A stretch of DNA of 8,158 nt from positions 1-8,158 of the forward strand of contig JASFBJ010000164.1 in NCBI GenBank assembly GCA_030149585.1, given 5' to 3'. The position numbers and the translations under genes were made by a program. The notes under the pieces are model-generated. The model did no database searches, was not told where the DNA came from, and saw only the letters and a list, made by a program, of their open reading frames with translations. This DNA is from Desulfobacterales bacterium. Its GTDB lineage: Bacteria > Desulfobacterota > Desulfobacteria > Desulfobacterales > JASFBJ01. Below, in pieces: positions 1-6,013 of the stretch (positions within the stretch are counted from its first letter, which is position 1; each line of letters begins with the position of its first letter).

Positions 1-1
1 T

Positions 2-85
2 TTGATTTTGTGTACCCATGAAATAAATTTAGTCGATTTTGAACGTTTATTATCACTCGATGATCAAGTTTTTTATAAGGTATAG
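2..85 (+). CDS. Possible C-terminal end of an upstream gene (5' truncated by window edge)
   Basis: This frame is open from the window edge and stops with TAG at 83-85. It reads ...THEINLVDFERLLSLDDQVF then YKV, a mixed hydrophobic/acidic composition that looks protein-like, while the other two plus frames close sooner or look less coding. I do not recognise the family. The last nine codons lie in and just after the left arm of the inverted-repeat element at 55-243, so the natural 3' end may have been replaced by the element. If the element and one copy of a flanking TATTA are removed, the frame would instead continue into GFVLGRIKWTL and a TAA at 281-283. With only 27 codons visible, this could be chance. 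Confidence 0.28.
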   Translation: MILCTHEINLVDFERLLSLDDQVFYKV

Positions 86-243
86 ATATTATTGGCTTTA
101 GTAAAAACAGCGACATTTATGGCACGATTTTATAAAGTCAACAATATCAAATACTTATTATTATTTGCAAAAATATTCTTGTGAAAACATTTCATTGTCA
201 CCACAGTATTTACAAGGTTTTAGAAAAAACTTGATCATCGAGT
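55..243. repeat. Inverted-repeat-bounded element, MITE-like or invertible segment
   Basis: A 20-bp perfect inverted repeat, beginning ACTCGATGATCAAG, occupies 55-74 and 224-243 and bounds 149 bp of AT-rich sequence. Nested inside is a second inverted repeat, 85-100 against 133-148, matching at 14 of 16 positions. The 149-bp gap is too long for an ordinary terminator hairpin, so the arms look like the ends of a miniature transposable element or recombination sites. A clean target duplication is not visible: TATTA occurs at 48-52 and 243-247, but leaves three extra bases on the left. The minus strand inside contains a cysteine-rich frame described separately. No transposase or recombinase is in the window. 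Confidence 0.55.
98..238 (-). pseudogene. Cysteine-rich reading frame inside the inverted-repeat element, interrupted by three stops
   Basis: On the minus strand an ATG at 238-236, inside the right repeat arm, opens a frame with a CKYC motif and a further Cys (25 codons). It then meets TAA TAA TAA at 163-155. The same frame continues afterwards with FIKSCHKCRCFY and stops at 100-98. The spacing (CxxC, a later C, then CxxCxC) resembles zinc-binding peptides, and the cysteine pairs on both sides of the stops hint at one decayed gene. No family is recognised. No good ribosome binding site is present, and the pattern could be accidental in AT-rich DNA. Confidence 0.2.
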
Positions 244-247
244 ATTA

Positions 248-534
248 GGCTTTGTTCTTGGCAGAATCAAATGGACTCTCTAAAATACTTATCACTGGAT
301 ATTGTGCTGGGGCTGCTTTTGCACGCATGGGCTTTGGAAAAAAATAAGGTTAAAACGCAGAAAAATTAAAGTTGATTTATAGATATAGAAATAATTAAAT
401 TTTAAAGGATAGAAGGAAAAGAGTTTGGAATGGCATTAGGGCTCCTTCTCAGGGGTGATTAAACTGAGATTACAGGAAATTATTGTAGAACTTCTACATA
501 GTTGAGTATTTAATTTAAATAAGGAGTAAGGCAT
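248..534. other. Intergenic stretch without a supportable gene
   Basis: Between the first repeat element and the acidic-protein gene I see no RNA gene and no convincing coding region. Three short plus-strand frames cross 235-369, none with a recognisable protein. A 6-bp stem (447-452 with 464-469) and a small palindrome (484-498) lie in the second half. A weak promoter-like pair, TTGATT at 372-377 and TTAAAT at 395-400 with a 17-bp spacer, could drive the gene at 535, but each hexamer matches consensus at only four of six positions. Confidence 0.4.
484..498. promoter_or_regulatory. 15-bp perfect palindrome upstream of the acidic-protein gene, possible operator
   Basis: TGTAGAACTTCTACA is a perfect 7+1+7 palindrome ending 36 bp before the ATG at 535. 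Its size and place suit a dimeric regulator binding near the promoter, but there is no second copy and no adjacent regulator gene. It could also be a weak RNA hairpin or chance. Confidence 0.22.
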
Positions 535-855
535 ATGACAACTGAATCCGATCCTATTATTGATAACTGGTATTATCACCGGGATAAAGGACAACGTTTC
601 CGGGTCATTGCAATGGATGAAGAAGCGCAGACCGTGGAGGTGCAGTATTTTGACGGCAATGTGGATGAGCATGAACTGGAAATCTGGTATCAGCTAAATG
701 TAGAACCCTGTGAAGCACCTGAAAACTGGTCAGGGCCCCTGGATATCGACAATGTGGATGATTTAGGCACAGAAATCACCGACACCAGCCGTTCGGATTG
801 GGAGGAACCTTTAAATGAGTTTGAACCTCAAGAAGACAAACCAGAAAAAGACTAA
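535..855 (+). CDS. Small acidic protein, DUF6763-like
   Basis: A 106-residue protein with about 31 Asp/Glu and about 7 Lys/Arg, so strongly acidic and probably cytosolic; no signal peptide or membrane segment is visible. Residues 10-52 form the conserved-looking core: DNWYYHRDKG, then FRVIAMDEE, then VEVQYFDGNVDEHELEIWY, suggestive of a small beta barrel. PENWSGPLD (62-70) follows, and then a low-complexity acidic tail. From memory this matches the uncharacterised DUF6763 type common in Gammaproteobacteria; I cannot check it. The start is well supported by AAGGAG at 521-526, eight bases before the ATG. It stands alone, between two inverted-repeat elements (55-243 and 896-1140), with no co-directional neighbour close enough for an operon. 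Function is unknown; nothing in the context gives a role. Confidence 0.85.
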   Translation: MTTESDPIIDNWYYHRDKGQRFRVIAMDEEAQTVEVQYFDGNVDEHELEIWYQLNVEPCEAPENWSGPLDIDNVDDLGTEITDTSRSDWEEPLNEFEPQEDKPEKD

Positions 856-887
856 AATATTATAATTTATTTTAATGCTCACTGATA

Positions 888-895
888 AAAAAGAT
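888..895. repeat. Left 8-bp target-site duplication AAAAAGAT
   Basis: AAAAAGAT lies immediately outside the left inverted repeat of the 896-1140 element and is repeated exactly at 1141-1148, immediately outside the right one. Flush direct repeats of 8 bp are what a DDE-type transposition event leaves. The A-rich composition slightly weakens the case. Confidence 0.6.
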
Positions 896-1140
896 GGTAG
901 TGCTAAACTGATGGTGATAGATGTTTGTCTTTTGAAATCATTATGTTATAATAACTTAAAATTGTTTAATATGGCTTAGTAATAAGATAGTTCTCTGGCT
1001 TAACGCACCTTAAACCTACTATAACCTTGTATTTTCTGATAATTTAGTGGTGAAACTTAATCATAATCATTCTCTATGTAAAATCTGTATCATATTGATA
1101 TTACAACTTTTCATATCACCACTACCTGTTTAGCACTACC
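896..1140. mobile_element. Non-coding miniature inverted-repeat element (MITE-like), 245 bp
   Basis: The ends are GGTAGTGCTAAAC (896-908) and its exact complement GTTTAGCACTACC (1128-1140). With a 3-base gap the match extends inward through TGGTGAT / ATCACCA (912-918 with 1115-1121). A further 9-bp inverted match joins 1045-1053 with 1116-1124. An exact 8-bp direct repeat, AAAAAGAT, flanks both ends. There is no coding frame of note inside, so it would need a transposase supplied elsewhere in the genome. An 8-bp duplication and GG-starting ends fit several DDE insertion-sequence families; I cannot assign one. It fills nearly all of the interval between the acidic-protein gene and the MEMO gene and may have displaced or supplied regulatory signals for the latter. 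Confidence 0.65.
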
Positions 1141-1163
1141 AAAAAGATTATGGTGCTGCTAAA
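1129..1163 (+). promoter_or_regulatory. Strong hairpin at element end, in the leader of the MEMO gene
   Basis: Bases 1129-1140 can pair with 1152-1163 over 12 positions, with one C-C mismatch and one G-U pair, around an 11-base A-rich loop (1141-1151). The left strand is the right terminal repeat of the element at 896-1140. The right strand lies outside it and is a diverged copy of the same repeat in opposite orientation. It ends 17 bases before the AAGGAG of the next gene. No U-run follows, so it is not a standard terminator; it could affect leader RNA folding or stability. Confidence 0.35.
1141..1148. repeat. Right 8-bp target-site duplication AAAAAGAT
   Basis: Second, exact copy of the direct repeat at 888-895, starting at the base after the right terminal inverted repeat. 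Confidence 0.6.
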
Positions 1164-1192
1164 ATGCGGGACAAAAATAAAAGGAGTTTTTG

Positions 1193-1981
1193 ATGTCTAA
1201 GCGATATATGAGTGTAGCCGGCAGTTTTTATCCTAAAAGCTGCGGCGAGATAGAAAAGCATATAAATACGTTTAGTAATGCGCTTGAAAAGGAAATAGTG
1301 CTTTCTTTTGTTCCAAAAGCGATTATCGCGCCGCATGCCGGCTATATTTATAGCGGTTTCAGCGCAAACAGTGCCTATAGACTTGTCGATACAAGCGCTG
1401 TTAAAAGAGTAATCGTGATCGGCCCGAGTCACAGGGTATTTATCAGCGGCGCCAGTGTTGCAATGCAGGAAGATTATGAATCTCCCTGTGGTGACCTCCT
1501 GATAGACAGAACATATAGCCGTGATCTTATCGACAAATATGACTTTCTCGTTTTTCAGGAAGATGCTCACAAAGAGCATTCAACAGAAACGCAGGTTCCC
1601 TTTATTAAACATTATTTTAATGATGTGAAGATCGTTGAGATCGTTTATGGGGATATTGCGTATCAAAAACTGGTTCCCATAATCGAAGAGACGTTGCGTG
1701 ACGAGGATACATTTGTGGTTATCAGCACGGATCTAAGCCATTTTTATACACTCGAAGAGGCCAATAAGCTTGATGCCATATGCCTCAAAGCAGTGGAAAA
1801 TATAGATGTCAGCATGATGGATGCAGGGTGCCAGGCCTGTGGAATGATTGGGCTAAAAGCACTATTGCAGGCAGCCAAAAACAGTGGCCTTCAAAGCAAA
1901 TTGATAGATTACAGAACAAGTTATGATGCCGGTGGTGATGCAGACAGAGTTGTTGGATATCTTTCTGCATTATTTGGATAA
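1193..1981 (+). CDS. amrB: MEMO1 family protein (AmmeMemoRadiSam system protein B)
   Basis: A 262-residue soluble protein of the MEMO family, the length expected for the family. Conserved blocks appear in order: AGSFYP (9-14), APHAGYIYSG (46-55), IGPSH (76-80), EHSTETQVPF (128-137), STDLSHF (178-184), CGM (216-218) and SYDAGGD (243-249). His48, His80 and Cys216 correspond to the metal-site residues His49, His81 and Cys244 of human MEMO1, and Asp180/His183 to its other active-site pair, so the site looks intact. The family folds like extradiol dioxygenases; its bacterial role is unsettled. ATG 1193 is chosen because AAGGAG (1181-1186) sits six bases upstream; a TTG directly before it (1190) is a poorer start. 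The usual companions, AMMECR1 and a radical SAM protein, are not in this window. Downstream, argC follows after 103 bp with its own promoter candidate, so the two may not be co-transcribed. Confidence 0.93.
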   Translation: MSKRYMSVAGSFYPKSCGEIEKHINTFSNALEKEIVLSFVPKAIIAPHAGYIYSGFSANSAYRLVDTSAVKRVIVIGPSHRVFISGASVAMQEDYESPCGDLLIDRTYSRDLIDKYDFLVFQEDAHKEHSTETQVPFIKHYFNDVKIVEIVYGDIAYQKLVPIIEETLRDEDTFVVISTDLSHFYTLEEANKLDAICLKAVENIDVSMMDAGCQACGMIGLKALLQAAKNSGLQSKLIDYRTSYDAGGDADRVVGYLSALFG

Positions 1982-2004
1982 AAATAATGATACATCGCAA
2001 TAAT

Positions 2005-2032
2005 TTGGCACTGAACTCTCTGTTGAAATAAT
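2005..2032 (+). promoter_or_regulatory. Probable sigma-70 type promoter for argC
   Basis: TTGGCA (2005-2010) and AATAAT (2027-2032) are separated by 16 bp, each matching the -35 and -10 consensus at five of six positions. Transcription would begin near 2039-2041, giving a leader of about 45 nt. No ARG-box-like palindrome is evident. Confidence 0.42.
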
Positions 2033-2052
2033 AAAATACAGGGAAAAGGGCT

Positions 2053-2095
2053 GATCAAGAAAATAAGATGACCAAGGAGATAAGATGATTAAGGT
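2053..2095 (+). repeat. 17-bp imperfect tandem repeat spanning the argC start region
   Basis: Two and a half copies of a 17-bp unit run into the coding sequence: GATCAAGAAAATAAGAT (2053-2069), GACCAAGGAGATAAGAT (2070-2086) and the partial GATTAAGGT (2087-2095). The first two agree at 14 of 17 bases. The ribosome binding site (AAGGAGA, 2074-2080) and the ATG of argC both fall in the repeat, so initiation signals are partly duplicated. Confidence 0.5.
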
Positions 2096-3122
2096 TGGTA
2101 TAATAGGAGCAACCGGCTATGCAGGGGCTGAACTGGTAAGAATTCTTGCAGGGCATCCAAAAGTCGAACTGAGCGTTTTAACTTCACGTCAATATGCAGG
2201 GCGCAAATTTTCAGAAATTTATCCTGCCATGGATACTATTATTAAGCATAAGCTGGAATCTTATTCACCAGCTCTGATAAATGGGCGGGCAGATGTGGTT
2301 TTTATGGGCCTGCCTCATAAACTTCCCATGGCTATGGTTCCTGAGCTGCTTGATACAGGCGTTAAAATTATTGATCTTTCGGCTGATTTTCGTTTTCAGG
2401 ATGTTTCTTTATACGAAGCTCATTATCAAGCTCACTCTGCCCCTGAACTTTTGGCGGAATCAGTATATGGTCTGCCTGAAATCTATTTTAACAGGATAAA
2501 AAAGGCCCGTCTGGTTGGAAATCCCGGGTGTTATCCCACCACTGTTTTATTGCCGCTGATACCATTATTGAAAAAAGGTTTTTTAGATATAAGTACTATT
2601 ATAGCTGATGCTAAATCAGGAGTCAGCGGAGCCGGTCGCTCGGCAACTTTGACAACCCATTTCTGCGAGGTGAGCGAATCTTTTAAACCATATAAAGTGG
2701 CTGCCCACCGGCATAACCCTGAGATGAATGAGGTATTAAGCACAGAAGCAGGCAAAAAAATAACTATCACTTTTGTGCCCCATCTGGTGCCAATGAGCCG
2801 CGGGATGCAAACAACTATCTATGCCGGCCTCTGTAAAAGTGGAATTACAAGAGCTGATGTGGCATCCTGTTTAAATCAATTTTATGCTGACTCTCCTTTT
2901 ATACGGCTTATTGAAAACAGAACTCCTGACACGCAAAATGTAAGGGGAACAAATTTTTGTGATATTGGTTTTCAAATAGATCAGACCAATAATCGTTTGA
3001 TTTTGATGTCTGCAATCGATAATCTGGTAAAAGGAGCGGCCGGGCAGGCGGTTCAAAACATGAATATTATGTGCGGCTTTGATCAGACAACAGGTTTGGC
3101 GAATGTGCCATATCCAATATAG
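2085..3122 (+). CDS. argC: N-acetyl-gamma-glutamyl-phosphate reductase
   Basis: ArgC catalyses the NADPH-dependent reduction of N-acetylglutamyl phosphate to N-acetylglutamate semialdehyde, the third step of arginine biosynthesis, in the cytosol. The 345-residue length is typical. Visible features are the nucleotide-binding GIIGATGYAGAE (5-16), GLPH (75-78), LSADFR (98-103), the catalytic GNPGCYPT with Cys149 (145-152), SGVSGAGR (178-185), the AAHRHNPEM block (206-214) with its conserved histidine, and TPHL-like VPHLVPMSRG (231-240). The C-terminal NLVKGAAGQAV is also standard. The start is set by AAGGAGA at 2074-2080, four bases before the ATG. No other arg genes are adjacent. The stop lies 19 bp from the end of the convergent asnS gene, with no clear terminator hairpin between. 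Confidence 0.97.
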   Translation: MIKVGIIGATGYAGAELVRILAGHPKVELSVLTSRQYAGRKFSEIYPAMDTIIKHKLESYSPALINGRADVVFMGLPHKLPMAMVPELLDTGVKIIDLSADFRFQDVSLYEAHYQAHSAPELLAESVYGLPEIYFNRIKKARLVGNPGCYPTTVLLPLIPLLKKGFLDISTIIADAKSGVSGAGRSATLTTHFCEVSESFKPYKVAAHRHNPEMNEVLSTEAGKKITITFVPHLVPMSRGMQTTIYAGLCKSGITRADVASCLNQFYADSPFIRLIENRTPDTQNVRGTNFCDIGFQIDQTNNRLILMSAIDNLVKGAAGQAVQNMNIMCGFDQTTGLANVPYPI

Positions 3123-3141
3123 GACCCTATTATAAAATAAA

Positions 3142-4527
3142 TCAGAATTCCAGATGCCTTGGGGTACGAGGAAAGGGTATTACATCACGAATATTGGAAA
3201 CGCCGGTTATCATCATCAAAAAGCGCTCAAATCCAAGGCCGAAACCTGCATGGGGTGTGCTGCCGAACCGGCGGATATCTAAATACCACCAATAAGTCTC
3301 TTTTTTCATTCCAGCCTCTTTAATGCGATGTTCCAATATATTGAGCCGCTCTTCACGCCGGCTTCCCCCGATTAACTCCCCGACCCTTGGAACAAGCAGA
3401 TCCATAGCGCCTACAGTACTATTATCATCGTTGAGCCGCATATAAAATGGTTTGATACTTTTTGGATAGTCAAAGACAAATACCGGCTTTTTAAAATGAT
3501 TTTCACATAAAAAGCGTTCATGTTCGGTCTGAAAATCCGTGCCGAAAGCTACTGGAAATTCAAATTTTTTATTTGAACTCTGTAAAATTTCAACAGCCTT
3601 TTGGTATGGGAGACGGACATACTCTTTTTCGGCAATTATTTCCAAATCTCTCATGAGCTTTTTATCCACAAATTTACCAAATAATTCCAGGTCATCTTTG
3701 CAATTTTCCATAACATGGATAGTCATATTTTTAATCAGGTCTTCGGCAAGGTCCATATTATCTGTAAGATCGGCAAAGGCCATTTCCGGCTCGATCATCC
3801 AGAATTCCGCAGCATGCCTGGGGGTATTTGAGTTTTCAGCCCTGAAAGTCGGTCCAAAGGTGTAAACCCTGTCAAGAGCACAGGCAAACAGTTCAGCCTC
3901 TAACTGACCTGAGACAGTTAGATTAGCCTCTTTTCCAAAAAAATCATTTTCAGAGATATTTTGTTTTTCATTTTGTTTGGTCTTGCCTGCAGGAAGGGTT
4001 GTTACCCGAAATAACTCTCCTGCCCCCTCGCAGTCGGACCCGGTTATGATGGGAGTATGCAGGTTAAAAAATCCTTTTTCCCTGAAATAGCTGTGAACCT
4101 TAAATGCGCTTTCAGAACGAATCCTGAAAAGCGCTCCGTATTTATTGGTACGAGGCCGAAGATGAGCAATGGTTCGAAGAAATTCGTCGGAATGGCGTTT
4201 TTTCTGCAGGGGATAGGCATTTTGATCTGCCTCACCTATTAATTCTATCCTGGCAGCATGAATTTCCCATTTTTGCCCTTTGCCTGGGGATTGAACCAAT
4301 GCTCCCTCAATGGAAACAGCGGCGCCAGTGCTGATTAATTTAAGATCTTCCCGGCAGTCCTGATTTTGATCAATGATTATCTGGATATTTTTAAGGCAGG
4401 AACCATCGTTTAGCTCAATAAATGAAAATTCCTTTGCATCCCGTTTTGTCCGAACCCATCCTTTGACCATGATGCGCTCAACTTTTTTGTCTTTATTCAA
4501 AGCTTCAATGACGCGTGTTCGTTTCAT
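3142..4527 (-). CDS. asnS: Asparaginyl-tRNA synthetase
   Basis: A class IIb aminoacyl-tRNA synthetase that charges tRNA-Asn with asparagine. At 461 residues it is close to the E. coli enzyme. Residues 1-100 form the OB-fold anticodon-binding domain (VKGWVRTKRD, FIELNDGS). The catalytic domain follows with motif 1 around YFREKGFFNLHTPII (147-161), the FFGKEANLTVSGQLEAE block (196-212), motif 2 FRAEN...RHAAEFWMIEPEM (228-249), GELIGGSRREER (383-394), and motif 3 GFGLGFERF (428-436), ending in NIRDVIPFPRTP. The FFGKEANLTVSGQ block and the ending indicate AsnRS rather than AspRS. AAGGAGA (4536-4542, minus strand) supports the ATG. It follows the VWA gene by 85 bp in the same direction, so it may be read from that operon or from an unrecognised promoter in the gap, and it is convergent with argC. 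Confidence 0.97.
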   Translation of the reverse strand: MKRTRVIEALNKDKKVERIMVKGWVRTKRDAKEFSFIELNDGSCLKNIQIIIDQNQDCREDLKLISTGAAVSIEGALVQSPGKGQKWEIHAARIELIGEADQNAYPLQKKRHSDEFLRTIAHLRPRTNKYGALFRIRSESAFKVHSYFREKGFFNLHTPIITGSDCEGAGELFRVTTLPAGKTKQNEKQNISENDFFGKEANLTVSGQLEAELFACALDRVYTFGPTFRAENSNTPRHAAEFWMIEPEMAFADLTDNMDLAEDLIKNMTIHVMENCKDDLELFGKFVDKKLMRDLEIIAEKEYVRLPYQKAVEILQSSNKKFEFPVAFGTDFQTEHERFLCENHFKKPVFVFDYPKSIKPFYMRLNDDNSTVGAMDLLVPRVGELIGGSRREERLNILEHRIKEAGMKKETYWWYLDIRRFGSTPHAGFGLGFERFLMMITGVSNIRDVIPFPRTPRHLEF

Positions 4528-4612
4528 CCTGTGTATCTCCTTTAAAACTTTTCCAAGACAAACCAGAGTTAAATCATTTTTGGACTGGGATTTTTTAATA
4601 AATGTTTTAAAT

Positions 4613-6013
4613 TTACCTGTAACTTAAAATATGATCGGCAACTCTTTCCAGATGATTAATTGTATTACATTCCATAGCCATATGACAGCTTGGAAGATAG
4701 CTTTTCATTTCAGAATCACCTGAATTCCACAGAAAGCGACTTTCCGGGTTTAACCAGATAAGTCGCTTACATCTTTTATAAATCATAGTCAATATTTCCG
4801 ACTGGTTGTCAGCGAAATTATTGCGGCCGTCACCAAGAATCAACACAAAGGTTTTATTTGTTATTATATCTAACCAGCCTTTTTTCAAATCCTGAAAGGC
4901 CTGACCATAATCCGTTGATCCCATTATGATATCAAGGCCCTTCCCGCTCTCGATTATTTTTAAGGCCTCCTCAAGAGGATAATTATCAAAAATATTACTG
5001 ACTTCTACCAGATTTGAGCAAAAAATAAATGTTTTGATTCTGGCAAAGGATTCACTCAGACTATAAAGAAAAAGTAGAAGAAATTGCACATAACTTTGAA
5101 CTGAACGGCTTATATCGCAAACAGCAATGATATCCGGGCGATCAATTTTTTTATATTTCCAACTAATATTAAAAAGCACTCCCTGATACGCAATATTTTC
5201 CCTCAGCGTTTTTTTAAAATCAAGCTGACCCCGGCGAGCGGTTTTTCTTTTTCTTGAATAAAGAGAGTTAAGGCGTTTTGTGATTTTATTAACAATCTTT
5301 CGCATTATGTTTAAATCCTGGATTCCTATTTTTGAAAGGCTGGTTTCTCTAAGACTTTTTTCAATTATTTTATCGGTGGAGGAACTTGCAAAAAAGGTAA
5401 AGTGCTTTTCAACAAAAGCTTTGACAGCTCCAAAAAGTTGTTTTTCCTGCACCTGAAGGGCTTTTGCCTTTTCAGTTGACTTAGCAGTATTTTCTTTTAA
5501 TAAGCGTTGAATATCTTTAAAAAGCGCAGCGTCACCAAGATAGTTCATGATTCTTGCCATATATCTTCCCTTTTGAGTAAAATACTGGATGCTGCGAATA
5601 TCAATACTCCGGGCGGCTTCTCTAATAGCAATTTCCCGGCTTGTCATATCGTCAGACAAGAGGAGTTTCGTTAAAGCTGAGTCTTTTTGATCAATAGGAA
5701 TATTATTATTTTTTGCTTCTTTCTCTTTTGGCTCTTTTATTTCCGTTTCCTTGTCTTCCGACCCTTTCTCTTTTGAATCCGGGCTGTTATGAGCCATGCC
5801 CTGTACTTCAAAAAAATCTTCAAAACAGCTATAAAAAATAATTTTTTCATCCAGCGACTTGGTTAAAACAGATGCAAGAGAATCCCTTAAAATACTTTTT
5901 TGGCTATAACCAATAAATTTTAAGACATTCGCTGCATCAATGCTTTCTGAAATAGATATGCGAACCCCATTATTTCTAAGGGTAATGATAAAATCTTCAA
6001 GAATTCTTTCCAA
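4613..6013 (-). CDS. CoxE-type von Willebrand factor A domain protein, MoxR partner
   Basis: A 466-residue protein of the CoxE-like VWA family, which works with MoxR/CoxD AAA+ ATPases. The N-terminal region (1-70) has the usual FxxxLRxxGxxIS start and ends FEDFFEV. A hydrophilic K/E-rich linker covers about 72-103, and a mostly helical basic region runs to 262. The VWA domain begins near 290: MIDAS residues DISRS (Asp300, Ser302, Ser304), Thr367 in GSTDYGQAF, and Asp395 in LGDGRNN, so the metal site looks complete. RLIWLNPES (417-425) is a family hallmark. There is no signal peptide or membrane anchor. The start is TTG at 6013-6011, directly after the moxR stop codon, with AGGAGA (6026-6021) seven bases upstream; no ATG exists near enough to preserve the N-terminal domain. 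Family knowledge suggests metal- or cofactor-related protein maturation; the client here is unknown. Confidence 0.9.
   Translation of the reverse strand: MERILEDFIITLRNNGVRISISESIDAANVLKFIGYSQKSILRDSLASVLTKSLDEKIIFYSCFEDFFEVQGMAHNSPDSKEKGSEDKETEIKEPKEKEAKNNNIPIDQKDSALTKLLLSDDMTSREIAIREAARSIDIRSIQYFTQKGRYMARIMNYLGDAALFKDIQRLLKENTAKSTEKAKALQVQEKQLFGAVKAFVEKHFTFFASSSTDKIIEKSLRETSLSKIGIQDLNIMRKIVNKITKRLNSLYSRKRKTARRGQLDFKKTLRENIAYQGVLFNISWKYKKIDRPDIIAVCDISRSVQSYVQFLLLFLYSLSESFARIKTFIFCSNLVEVSNIFDNYPLEEALKIIESGKGLDIIMGSTDYGQAFQDLKKGWLDIITNKTFVLILGDGRNNFADNQSEILTMIYKRCKRLIWLNPESRFLWNSGDSEMKSYLPSCHMAMECNTINHLERVADHILSYR

Noticed and set aside
235..369. Short plus-strand frames, one reading MDSLKYLSLDIVLGLLLHAW and another ILITGYCAGAAFARMGF, as small protein or pseudogene remnants.
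   Set aside because: The frames overlap each other, no family is recognised, and no ribosome binding site precedes the ATG at 271. One could be a remnant, but the sequence does not choose between them.
430..462. Ten-codon leader peptide (MALGLLLRGD) with a small 6-bp stem overlapping its end.
   Set aside because: No run of regulatory codons, a weak ribosome site and a weak stem; nothing links it to control of the downstream gene.
853..874. AT-only stem-loop just after the acidic-protein gene, as a terminator.
   Set aside because: The 7-bp stem has no G-C pairs and would be too weak to terminate transcription.
3123..3141. Shared bidirectional terminator between the convergent argC and asnS genes.
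   Set aside because: The 19-bp gap has no inverted repeat or useful T-run; any terminator would have to lie within coding ends and none is visible.
4528..4612. Promoter for asnS in the gap after the VWA gene.
   Set aside because: AT-rich sequence gives several weak hexamers but no pair with good spacing and match; only the ribosome binding site is convincing.
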